Source of the DNA: Lepidodermella squamata
Taxonomy: Eukaryota > Gastrotricha
Length of the DNA: 64,000 bases
Assembly: GCA_047495785.1 (NCBI GenBank)
Contig: JBLDXI010000004.1
Location: 1,488,001-1,552,000 of the forward strand
Direction of reading: 5' to 3'
Below are positions 1-9,140 of this stretch, in pieces. The notes beneath the pieces are model-generated. The model saw only the letters and a program-made list of their open reading frames with translations. It made no database searches and was not told the DNA's origin. Within the stretch, counting starts at the first letter, position 1. Each line of letters opens with the position of its first letter. The position numbers and the translations under genes were made by a program.

Positions 1-1068
1 AAAGCCTACGACTTTGTTGACCGCGAAGAAGTGTGGAAAGCGCTAGAGGGACTGGGAGTAGAACAAGATCTCATCGAAAACATAAAGGCCTTGTACAGAG
101 ACAGCATAGCAACGGTTAGGGTTGGGGGTGTTGCTTGCGAGCCTTTCAGGGTCACAAAAGGGCTCAGACAGGGCTGCCCTTTATCACCGTTGTTATTTAT
201 TTGCGTCTTCAACGTTGTATGCCAGAGAGTTAAGTTAGAAAAGTGCGGAGTACCGCTCACTGACGAAGAGTGGCTCAATATTTTAGCTTTTGCTGACGAT
301 ACTGGGCTGTTAGCCATGCATAGAAACGACATGCAACTTCTTATCGATATTTTTGTTGAGGCTTGCCAGAGTCTAGGGCTGAAAATAAATGTACCAAAAA
401 CCAAATTCATGGTTATTAACAAAGGAGATGAAATTGTTGAGCCTATTATTATTTACAACGAACGACTGGAAGAAGTTAGTAGCTTCACATATTTAGGCAG
501 TATAATTACCTCAGATGGAGCTTCAAAAAGCGACATCAGGGCCAGAATAGAGAAAAGCTGCAAAGCTTTCGGTGCCTTGAAAAAATATATTTTTGGAAAT
601 AAATCTATTCCTATTAGCGTAAAAATGAAGTGTCTTCGAGGTACAGTAGAACCGGTTGCGAAATTTGGGGGTGAAAATTGGACGATGACCAGTGAGGATG
701 AGCGGCGACTGAACGTTTGTCAGATGCGGTGCCTACGTAGCATTTGCGGTGTCACTCTGAGGGACAGAGTTAGGAATGATTATATTAGAGAAAAATGTGA
801 AACTCAAAAATTATCTTCGATAGTAGCAAGACATCAACTTAGGTGGTACGGCCATGTTGCTCGCATGGACCCCGAACGGCTAACCCACCGAGTACGGTAT
901 TGGAACGTGCCGGAGGGGTGGAAACGGCCTAGAGGCAGACCTAAGCTAAGGTGGCTCGACTGTATTAAGAAAAATTTGGGGCGGGTGGGAATTCCAAATT
1001 TAGAGGATGCAGATGATCTAGCGAAGGACAGAAATGAGTGGAGGCTGAAAATTCATAGTCTGGGGTGA
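1..1068 (+). CDS. Reverse transcriptase of RTE-like LINE (5' partial)
   Basis: The frame is open from the first base of the window to the stop at 1066-1068. It starts inside the reverse transcriptase palm: the opening residues match the conserved motif in which an aspartate opens the active site (KAYDFVDRE). Then follow the GLRQGCPLSPLLF motif and the catalytic FADD box (about 283-303). The C-terminal part holds the LRWYGHVARM and GRPKLRWLDCIKKNL motifs common in this LINE group. No internal stop or frameshift is seen, so this part looks young. The endonuclease domain would lie to the left, outside the window. The enzyme would copy its own RNA at a nicked target site. Confidence 0.9.
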   Translation, partial: KAYDFVDREEVWKALEGLGVEQDLIENIKALYRDSIATVRVGGVACEPFRVTKGLRQGCPLSPLLFICVFNVVCQRVKLEKCGVPLTDEEWLNILAFADDTGLLAMHRNDMQLLIDIFVEACQSLGLKINVPKTKFMVINKGDEIVEPIIIYNERLEEVSSFTYLGSIITSDGASKSDIRARIEKSCKAFGALKKYIFGNKSIPISVKMKCLRGTVEPVAKFGGENWTMTSEDERRLNVCQMRCLRSICGVTLRDRVRNDYIREKCETQKLSSIVARHQLRWYGHVARMDPERLTHRVRYWNVPEGWKRPRGRPKLRWLDCIKKNLGRVGIPNLEDADDLAKDRNEWRLKIHSLG

Positions 1069-1341
1069 TGAATATTATTCTTCTCGAGGGTTTTTGCATA
1101 TTTTGTATTACTGATGAAAAATGATTTCGGTTTGGCTAGGATCGGTCCCCTAGACTGGTCCTCCTCCGACACGCGCTCTGCTTGCCAGGTCACCCCCGTG
1201 ACCTGTCCGGCAGGGTGTGTACACCGGAGTGATTTTTATTCCTCAGCACGCCTTTTTGTTGTTTTTCTACTGTTGTTTTTTACTGTTCTTTTATAATCTC
1301 AAAGTGCTGAAGAATAAAGAAAATGTTATGTTATGTTATGT
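1..1341 (+). mobile_element. RTE-like LINE, 3' part (5' end outside window)
   Basis: This is the 3' portion of a non-LTR retrotransposon that starts before the window. It carries the reverse transcriptase ORF, a GC-richer 3' UTR (about 1130-1230), an AATAAA-type stretch near 1313, and ends in tandem TTATG units up to about 1341. A short tandem-repeat tail in place of poly(A) is typical of RTE-type LINEs. A second, truncated copy at 2994-3389 shares the C-terminal coding region, UTR and tail layout (there TGCTA units), which confirms a repeat family. Its end abuts the 3' side of the minus-strand gene at 1480-1883. The clade call is by resemblance only. Confidence 0.85.
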
Positions 1342-1479
1342 CACATCAAAAACAGCTCGCTGCTTCTCACATTCGTTGAGGTTGTATTTCAAGCTCAACT
1401 CCGGCGACTGATCGCCGAACCAGAACAACTGAAACACGTAAAACAGTGTTTTATTCATATGGAAAAAAATCACCAGAAC

Positions 1480-1883
1480 TCAAGATACATTCATATCGCC
1501 TGGGTTGTTACAGCCAAAGTTTCCAGGTACGCAAAACGGGGTAAGAGCCTCGTATTTGTAACACATGCGGCCATTCTGAAAATTATCAATGAATTCATCA
1601 AAAAATGGGAAATAAAAAAAAGAAACATACCCCATTGTTGCAGACGCCAGTTGTTCGAAAATTCCGCCCCACTGGTTGGTGAAGATAAAATTAGAATCAG
1701 TTAGTCGTGTTGACTGTGGTAAACCTGATATTCTTTAAGGGGATCACAGCCATCGGCAGCTGGAACGCAGTTTGTGAATCGGTTGCTGAACTGCGAGAAG
1801 CACCGAACCCAGTTCAGCTGCTGCTTACCCACCGCCAAGCCACTCATCAGCAATAACAACGAAACTGTGTGATAAGCTGTCAT
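1480..1883 (-). CDS. Small secreted Cys-rich protein, paralogue of 4462-5890 gene
   Basis: Three-exon model on minus: about 1715-1883, 1631-1671 and 1480-1575, 101 residues, with a poly(A) signal at 1450-1455. The first exon encodes a hydrophobic signal peptide (VSLLLLMSGLAVG) followed by a Cys module with the pattern RCF-(x)-C-(x)-GC. The second exon finishes that module (GRNFRTTGVCNNG). The third encodes half of another module (NGRMCYKY). Each exon aligns with the first three exons of the plus-strand gene at 4462, including intron positions, so the two are inverted paralogues. The exon 1 donor is ambiguous: 1725 also has a GT but puts exon 2 out of the family frame. The protein stops much earlier than its paralogue. 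Function unknown; extracellular by signal peptide. Confidence 0.7.
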
Positions 1884-2982
1884 TTTGTGAAATTAGTGAA
1901 TGTTTCAACCAGGGTTGCACTTGTATAAACAGACTGTTTAAACACACGTGTTTAAACACATGTTTAAACAGTATAAAGTCCAAGGAGTTTATACATATGT
2001 ATAAAGTCACTACCAATTAATGCTATGATTTCCATAAAATCAGGCTTTCGGTGCCTTAGCTTCGCAGAATTTCTGGCTTTTCACGCAAAAACAAATTTTT
2101 TCGCCTCATTTCGGTCAAGTTTGACCAAGTCTGATGTTTCTATACTGCGAAATGATGCTTTTTGATAGAAATGACATGATTTGATTTGACTGTATTGACA
2201 GTGTGTGAGTGTGACTGTCAGCATGCCTCATCTCAGCTATCAGCTGAAATCTCTGACTTAGCGTATTTTCTCGAAGAGCAGCGCAGCAAAAAAATGCAAA
2301 AAAACCATCGTCAATAATATGAATCATAGCTGTGTGCGATTAAAGCACCATTTACTCGATTAAAGCACCATTTACCACTATGAATGTGTTTTTCGAGCCC
2401 AGGCAATCGCGTGTCATTTACGGCACGTGTTCAACCATAGATGTTATGTTAAAATAAAATACGCGACCTTTGCACCCTATACAAACGAATGGCGAAAGCT
2501 ACGATAATTTTTTCTCCAAAACATCTAAATATCTCGACTAAATATCTAAACATCTTCTCCAAATATCTCGAATTTCGGTGCAAAAAATAGGGGAAATTCG
2601 TAATTTTTAACAGGATTTTGTCACCAAATTTGAGCGCACGGTTGCGAAATGTGAATTTTCAGTCGTCGAAAATCTGGATTTTGGACATATTTCATTCAAA
2701 ATTTTCTCACTACTACATGAGCACGCGCCTAATTTTGCGATCTCGCAAATAATAATTCACTTTTTTCCATTAGCGTGAACAAGCTTGTTGTAAATTGTAA
2801 AATAAGCTGCTATTGAAAATTCCTGATTCTGGAGGGATAATTTCGACTAAATTGCTCATGAAGTTGTTTGCAAGCCTGAATTTTTCGAAGGATCCCAGCT
2901 TTTCGATGAGACGAAGCTGGGTTGTTAACTAGAAAAATGTGTTAGCAGAGATAATTAGGGTCAAAGGTCACTTTTTGAAAAT
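1884..2982. other. Intergenic, no gene seen
   Basis: No coding exon is supported. The stretch holds a short run of overlapping GTTTAAAC-containing palindromes at about 1928-1966 and a direct repeat of a 19-bp unit (ATTAAAGCACCATTTAC) at about 2339-2376. The region lies upstream of the divergent gene pair and may hold their promoters, but no motif is recognised. Confidence 0.5.
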
Positions 2983-2993
2983 AATGAGATGAA

Positions 2994-3389
2994 CGTGGAT
3001 TGATTGCATCAAAAAATATCTGAACAAAATAGGGATTACAAGTTTTGAGGAGGCAGGCGCCCTGGCCCAGGATAGAACTACTTGGCGACAAAAAATTCAT
3101 AGTTATTTTGGTGAAATCGAAATATCGGATTAGAACACGTATTTGAGGTGGGTGATTAGGATAGGTAGCTTGCTACCGGTCCCCCTCCGACACTCGGTTC
3201 GCTTGGCGTGAACAAAATTTGCATCACGCCCGGCGGACTGGGTACACCGGAGTGAATTTTATTTTATCATTTTTCCTTCTCATTGTTTCATCGTTTTCTG
3301 TACACCTATTCAATTGTCAATTATGTTATTGTTGATTAATGAAGGAAAATATAAAATAAAGAAAATGCTATGCTATGCTATGCTATGCT
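2994..3389 (+). mobile_element. 5'-truncated RTE-like LINE copy with target-site duplication
   Basis: The copy begins in the last about 45 codons of the LINE ORF (WIDCIKKYLNKIGI..., ending in a stop near 3134), continues through the same type of 3' UTR as the element at 1-1341, and ends in four TGCTA(TG) units. It is flanked by an exact 11-bp direct repeat AATGAGATGAA at 2983-2993 and 3390-3400. This is the classic product of target-primed reverse transcription with 5' truncation. The coding remnant diverges clearly from the copy at 1-1341, so the two come from different subfamilies. Confidence 0.9.
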
Positions 3390-3400
3390 AATGAGATGAA

Positions 3401-4461
3401 TCCAAAGAGAACAGAAGTACAAGGGAGGAAACTTGATAAATTAATTCGAAGCGGTTTTTTTAGAGGCGGACCTTTAACAAATGGCATAAAAAAATGTTCA
3501 AACGCCAGACTTTTCTTAGCAAAATAACAAAGTCGCCACATCTGTCTTCATTCATTTTCCAAAATTTAACCATTCATCTTCACAAAAATTCACAATCTAA
3601 GCTCCAAAAGCTGCAAATGGCTAGTCATCGCCATCATCATTTAAAGGATCTACCTTGAGCAAGCAATCCATATCGCATGTACTAGCTTCGCTTAAGCTGT
3701 CACCAAGGCTGGAAAAACTGTCAAACCTTACGATATCGAAACTCGGAAATTTCGGCTAATGCCGAAAAGCACAACTTTTCGTGGTATTTTTCGGAAACTT
3801 CCTGAATTCCCCCATTCTGTTCCTGATTTTGCCGAAATTTCCGCTACCATTGATACCGTAGTAGGAAACTTTTTCCAGCCGTGGCTGTCGTTTTCAACGT
3901 CATTGCCACCGCTGTCATTGCCACCGAAACTAGTACTACTTTCGTCGCTGAGAGCTTTGTTTCTCGCCCAACAAAATGTTTGAAAATTTTTCTCCGGCTG
4001 TACTACTTCAAATCGACTTCCCCTTTTTATGGTGAATAGACCTGGTCTTAAAATTTAAAACTGCAAAAGGTTAGGCCGATATATGCAACGGCTAAGCCTT
4101 GGCAGCTTTCTGAAGGTGAAAAATTTCAGCAACAAATTTCGCAAAAATAGCTCATTTTCAACGAATTTTTTTCTTTGTAAGGGTCGCCGATTTTAAAATT
4201 TTTTGCTTGAAGATAGAGAATGCTTTGAACTACTTAACCCCAACGGGGCGGGTCCGTATGGTTGGGACCTGACTATTGTTGATTTTTGCCCAAAGGCACT
4301 AATTATTTATTTCAAATGAGATTTCATAGTAAAAAATTGAGCATTCTAACAATTTTGACGTATTTATGAATGCGTAGTATTTTTGGAATCGCGTGCGCCA
4401 AAAAATTGTCATGAATGGGAGTCGCGTTGAGCTTTTCTTCAAAGCCAAGGAGCAAAATACG
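3401..4461. other. Intergenic, no gene seen
   Basis: AT-rich sequence without a supportable exon. A 74-codon open frame at 3759-3983 has low-complexity composition and no recognisable domain, so I do not call it. The right part is the likely upstream region of the gene starting at 4462. Confidence 0.4.
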
Positions 4462-5890
4462 ATGACTACTATCATCAGCTGCTTGTTCAAAGTTCTCTAT
4501 CTTTCAATTTATCTCGGTGTTTGTCATGGCCAATTTCAGCGTTGCTTTTCGCAATATAATGACGATTTCACGCGGTGCGTTGCGGCTAGCGATGGCTGCG
4601 ACCCTTTAACAGAATTTCCGGTAGAAATAGCCTAAAGTAGCTTCAATTTTCATTTTTTTCGGAATACTTTAGCACGGCAGAAATTTTAGAGCGCTCGACC
4701 TATGCCGAAGAGGGGTTTTTCAATAGATATTCAGCGAACCTTGACGGGTAATGATTTTATTTTTTAAAGAATGGACTGATGTGTTATCGATATGCGCTAC
4801 TAACGGTTTGGTGCCGACCAGCAGGGTTATCTTGCTATTCAAATGAAATTCCGGTATTTTCACCTGAGAGTCTTAAGAGTTTAGCAATTATTGGTAATAG
4901 ATACAAACATTCAACGGCCTCACACTGTTGCGAGCTAATTTACAAGCTTGCAAAAACGCAACTGCCAATTTTCCGGTATTTTGCTTCAATAATTTTCATT
5001 GAATATTTGCTAATGATTTGTGTTTGTAGGATCAGTTTTTCAAACGCTGCTATGCCAATCGAACTCTGGTGACTTGCGTACCGCGAGATACAACTTCATG
5101 TCCGCTAAACACGGTTTGCTATCCAACACATATCCCAGTTTGACCATGATTCACATGTTTAAGGTTGAGGGAGCCAATAAACGTAATTTAACGAGATGCG
5201 TCGATGGCAAAAGTGAGTTCTTTGCGAAAAACATTGGCTTTCTAACCATATGCCATTTTCCAGTTCAAATTCCCGAACGTGAACAGCCACATGTACGCTG
5301 CTTTCGATCAACCGACCGTAACTTTGTGGCTTGCCGCCCGGTTAGTTCTGGCTGCGTTAATGGAAATCAAACAAGCGCCTTCTCAGGCGGGCCTTTTCGA
5401 AACCTCGAAGCCTGTTCGAGAGGAGTGAGATAGTGAATCAGAGCCTCATATTTTAACAAATGTATCCATTCCAAGTTTGCCGTTGTATGTCGCGAGGGCA
5501 ACGCAAAAGTTTGCTACTACACCTGTCCGAGCAGATCAAGAGTAAAAATTCGTCGAAAACCGATTAACGATGTCACAAGAATTTGATTTCAGATAAAATT
5601 GTTCTTGGACTCGAATTCATTTGCTCAAAACTACGCTGATTGTCTATCAAATTTGCAAAAGGTAATTTTGTGAAATTCTTGGGTGATTCGTGGAGTGATT
5701 CACTCGTGGATTCGTGGATTTGTTATCTTTTTTTCTGACCAATTTTGAGTTAAAGGAGCCGAGTTTCATCCGCTGCTTGGCACCTCTTACCGGGGTCGTA
5801 GCCTGTCGATCAAATGTTACTGGATGCCAAGCTACTGAAACGCCCAATCTTGATAGGCTTTATCTGACGCATAGAGCGAAGTACTGCTAG
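4462..5890 (+). CDS. Secreted protein of repeated Cys-rich modules, no CTLD
   Basis: Ten-exon model: 4462-4620, 4673-4714, 4770-4893, 4947-4975, 5030-5137, 5164-5212, 5264-5424, 5476-5541, 5593-5661 and 5750-5890; the sum is 948 nt, 315 residues, and all phases agree. A signal peptide (VLYLSIYLGVCHG) leads into alternating modules. Type A has RCF...F(V/T)xC...GC and a closing Cys; a short linker exon has the pattern C...CYYTCP; type B has RC...VxC(R)...GC. These are the same exons that separate the lectin domains in the 9.1-14 kb gene, but here no lectin domain is present. The intron 5138-5163 is only 26 nt; if it is not spliced, the module frame meets a TGA. Function unknown; probably extracellular. 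It could also be a decaying relative of the lectin gene. Confidence 0.65.
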
Positions 5891-6003
5891 GGATGGTAGG
5901 GATTATCCCTGCCAGTTCCATCGGTCCGCAAGGTGAGCTCAGACAAAGACCAAAGAGGGGACCCTTATGCTGATTTTTGTTCCGCGGTTCTACTTCGCTC
6001 TAT
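5868..6003. repeat. Short inverted repeat, possible MITE remnant
   Basis: The 14-mer CATAGAGCGAAGTA at about 5868-5881 is repeated in inverse orientation at about 5990-6003. The right arm and its surroundings (5962-6012) also resemble 9150-9215, the start of the first lectin exon of the next gene, with a gap. No target duplication is visible. The left arm overlaps the last exon of the preceding gene. Confidence 0.35.
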
Positions 6004-6687
6004 GGTCTATGATTCGCACTATGGATCAAGAAATTTTCATAGTTGCGCCGGGTCCGTCTTGTCTTCGATTTCGCCATTTCCCTTGTTGGCGCTTGGTCGT
6101 CCATGATGTCGCCCATTACCGGCGCTTTGTCACTAATCAATTGAGTGGTTAAATGGTGACTTAATCGCATATGGGATGCTAAGCACCACAGTCATGCCAA
6201 TTTGCAAACAAGCTTATCGAGCAGGATCATGAAGATTTCAGCTACACTAACTACCTCGGCGATCATGGCTAGGCTCAGGAGGGAATGGAGGCTGTTTGTC
6301 GATGAATGAGGTCAAAACCAAAATTACAGCGTTTTGGACTCAAAAGCTAAGAACAACTCTCAGGCCAGCTGCCTAATCGCACTAGCAGTGGGCGACTTTA
6401 CATTAATGCCTAATAATAATAATACTTAAATTTTTTGCTATTGGATGTTCAAGAATAATATTTAAAAATTATAATTATTATTATATTTACCACTGGTGCT
6501 AACAAACAATTACTTCGCATCGTCCCCTACAACCAAGCTAATTTCGGATAGAATGTATGCTCAGTTGTCGACGAGTTAAAAATAAAACTGTCCATAAACA
6601 TCCTCAAGCTGCTCGATCATCCAAAGTTTCATCCAGTCATTCATCCGCTTTTCGTTTTAATTAAAATTGTCAATTAAAACCTTGGTT
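6004..6687. other. Intergenic, no gene seen
   Basis: No exon is supported. AATAAT-rich low-complexity sequence lies at about 6414-6490. The last part precedes the start codon at 6688. Confidence 0.4.
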
Positions 6688-8215
6688 ATGGCTTTCAGAC
6701 TGGCTGTTATCGCGGCGACATTAGGCATTGTCGTTAGTCGTAAGTTACCGTCTCTCTAATCCTTCCAAGGCTCATGTCGATTTCGTCTTTTCAGAAACAA
6801 CTGTCAGCCCTGCGAAGATTGTCGAATGCTCGACTGGAGTGAGCACGACCGACGCGTTCAATACCGACGGCATGCTGTACGATCTCAACTATCGGTATGT
6901 CTACTGCCCCGACGGCAGCTACCTGACCTCGTGGAAGCTCAAATTCACTCCGAATGCGTCTGCTTCGTCTGCCCAGTATGAATACAAGTGCTGCAAGGCG
7001 CCGTCTGTCGGAAAGTGCAGACAGGTTACGAACGACCTGACGGATGGTAATGGCTTTGCTGCTGTCTCCCTCGAAAAACAGGATATCAAGTGCAACGCGA
7101 ATGAGTTTCTGAAAGGCTTCCACCTGACCACATTGTGGAGTCAGATCAGGTTCAACTATGCATGCTGCCAGGTTAGTATCGAGATCGTGTACCAAATTTA
7201 CCTACGAGCTCGTGAGGTTCGACTGAAACAAGCGTGCGGTGAGATCCCCCACTTTGGGGGAGGTTTCTGATGGCCAAGGCCTAAGAGTCCAGGAAACGTT
7301 CAGATTATCAGGCGCCATCTCACCATCTCACATGTTTATTTTTCATTTCCAGATTGAAGGCGAATTCGATGTTATTCCCAGGGCGCTAACAACCGATTAC
7401 GACAAGGAAAGTAACAAAACGACGACCTTAGACCGCCACAATCTCGCCTGCGCGGACGGTGAGCTCATGCAGAGGTGGCACCTGCAACGCGATGTAGACC
7501 AGGGTATGGTGCGCTTTGAATACACATGCGCTAAAATCAATCTGCGTGAGTTGCAATCCGCACAAGACAGAAATTGAAATTGAAAAATATTGCTTCTATG
7601 TAGCTCCGAAGTGGTACGAGAAGTGCTCTAATGCCACCCTGAAAACCAGACTGGCCGATGACCCTGATGGCAAAACGTACCAGCTCAATTTGCAGACCGT
7701 GCAATGTCCCGAGAGGAACTATATCACTTCCTTCGGACTGGCCAGGCCTAGCGCAACCACCGTCCAGTACGCGTACACGTGTTGCGCTGCCCCCATGGTG
7801 CCGGTGTGCCGCGAAATCCAGAACGCTTGGACCCCTGGCTACTACGGCGACACCAACTTTCTGGACAGGCAAGCTGTCACATGCAAAGCTAACGAAGTCC
7901 TGAACCGATTTGTCCTAGTTACCGACCGGCTCACAATTGCCGAAGGTTCAATTACCTACTACTACACTTGCTGCTCGGTGCGAATTTCAGAATTCAAACT
8001 GCTACTGTTTTAATAAAATGTGTTTACAGGTCACAGGTAAGGTCACCACTACCAACCACGTGACTGATGAAATCGACCACAAGGGCAAAACGTTTGCTCT
8101 CGCCAACTACCGCCCGACCTGTCCCGACGGCAGGTTGCTGCAACAGTTTCAACTGAAGCGCGGTCCTGGCGGCAACCACCGATACGAGTACACCTGTGCT
8201 AAGGTCGAGGAGTGA
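6688..8215 (+). CDS. Secreted protein with six Cys/Tyr repeats
   Basis: Five exons: 6688-6739, 6795-7171, 7353-7545, 7604-7977 and 8030-8215; 1182 nt, 393 residues, phases consistent. Exon 1 encodes a signal peptide (MAFRLAVIAATLGIVVS). The rest is six repeats of about 60 residues with the pattern C-x(D/A/E)-x...(F/W)-x-L...(Y/F)-x-Y-x-C(C), for example CPDGSYLTSW then YEYKCC, and CPDGRLLQQF then YEYTC. Repeats come in pairs with a Cys-Cys ending on some units. An AATAAA lies near 8341. I do not recognise the family with certainty; the layout suggests an extracellular structural or binding protein. It is nested between two genes of the lectin-module family on the same strand but shares no sequence with them. 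Confidence 0.8.
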
Positions 8216-8446
8216 ATCGGACAAGAGGAGCAGGTTGCAGTTTAGTCGAGAAATTTATGGTAAATTATGGTTGAAGGGAATAAATCGTAATCATTCATTA
8301 CTCGAGGCGGTTGATAGTCAGCAGATTAATGATCAGCGTTGAATAAAATATAACAAGGCATAATGTGTGAACATTTTGATTCAGGAAGTCCTCCCATCTC
8401 GTGATTCCTAGTCACCCTCTTGTCTATCCTCTATTTATTCGTACAG

Positions 8447-8915
8447 TTCTGAGCTAGCTTTCGACGCACGGTTTATAAGATTTTTCGACCTCCCGAAAAC
8501 ATACAAGGGATATTACGAAAAATTCCGGGCACTTGGAGCGTTAACAGAAACTTTGATCAACACTATGTCTAGCACCACCTGCGAGGAAATACTTCCATAC
8601 CATGTTGCTAATCACCTAGATAGCGTGGCGAATGCTGTCCCCAATGTGAGTCATGAAATATAAAGTAACTGTACCTATTTATTGATTCTCATGATTCTGA
8701 TAATTGATCCTCATTTATTCAAAATATCTGTGAACGATCTAGGCCTAGTTTTTAAACATCCGAAAATTGGCCGAAAATTCTTCGTAAAAATAAAAAAAAA
8801 TACCACTCAGGGTGTATCTCAGGGAGCTCGAACTGACTGGGTTTGGTGTAATCATAAAATCCGACTCCCTTTAACGAATGAACGATATCCAATTGGAATA
8901 AATCTATGCCTCTGA
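8447..8915 (+). CDS. Putative two-exon gene fragment, unknown
   Basis: An open segment 8447-8645 (66 codons after one leading base) is bounded by a good acceptor (cgtacag) and a good donor (gtgagt). It joins in phase to an exon 8811-8915 (acceptor ccactcag) that ends in a stop. The peptide is rich in charged and aromatic residues (for example FIRFFDLPKTYKGYYEKF and GARTDWVWCNHK) and looks like real protein, but I recognise no family and find no upstream exon or start. It could be the tail of a larger gene or a fossil exon. Another open frame at 8906-9094 follows and is not supported. Confidence 0.3.
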
Positions 8916-9140
8916 CTCAACGAGAATCTGAACTTTCGAAGAAGCTCAATAATTTTAACGTTAATGTGGAGCCAATGTTGTTGTTGTTTTGTATTGTCAA
9001 TATCAAAATGGACAAATGGAATTTGAACCGGACTGAATTTAACTCTGATTTTTCTGCCGGCTATGAGTGGATTGCCCGATTAACATTGTTGTGAGCGTTC
9101 GGCTAAAGCTCTTAAATAAAAGACTTAAGCTCTTAAATGA

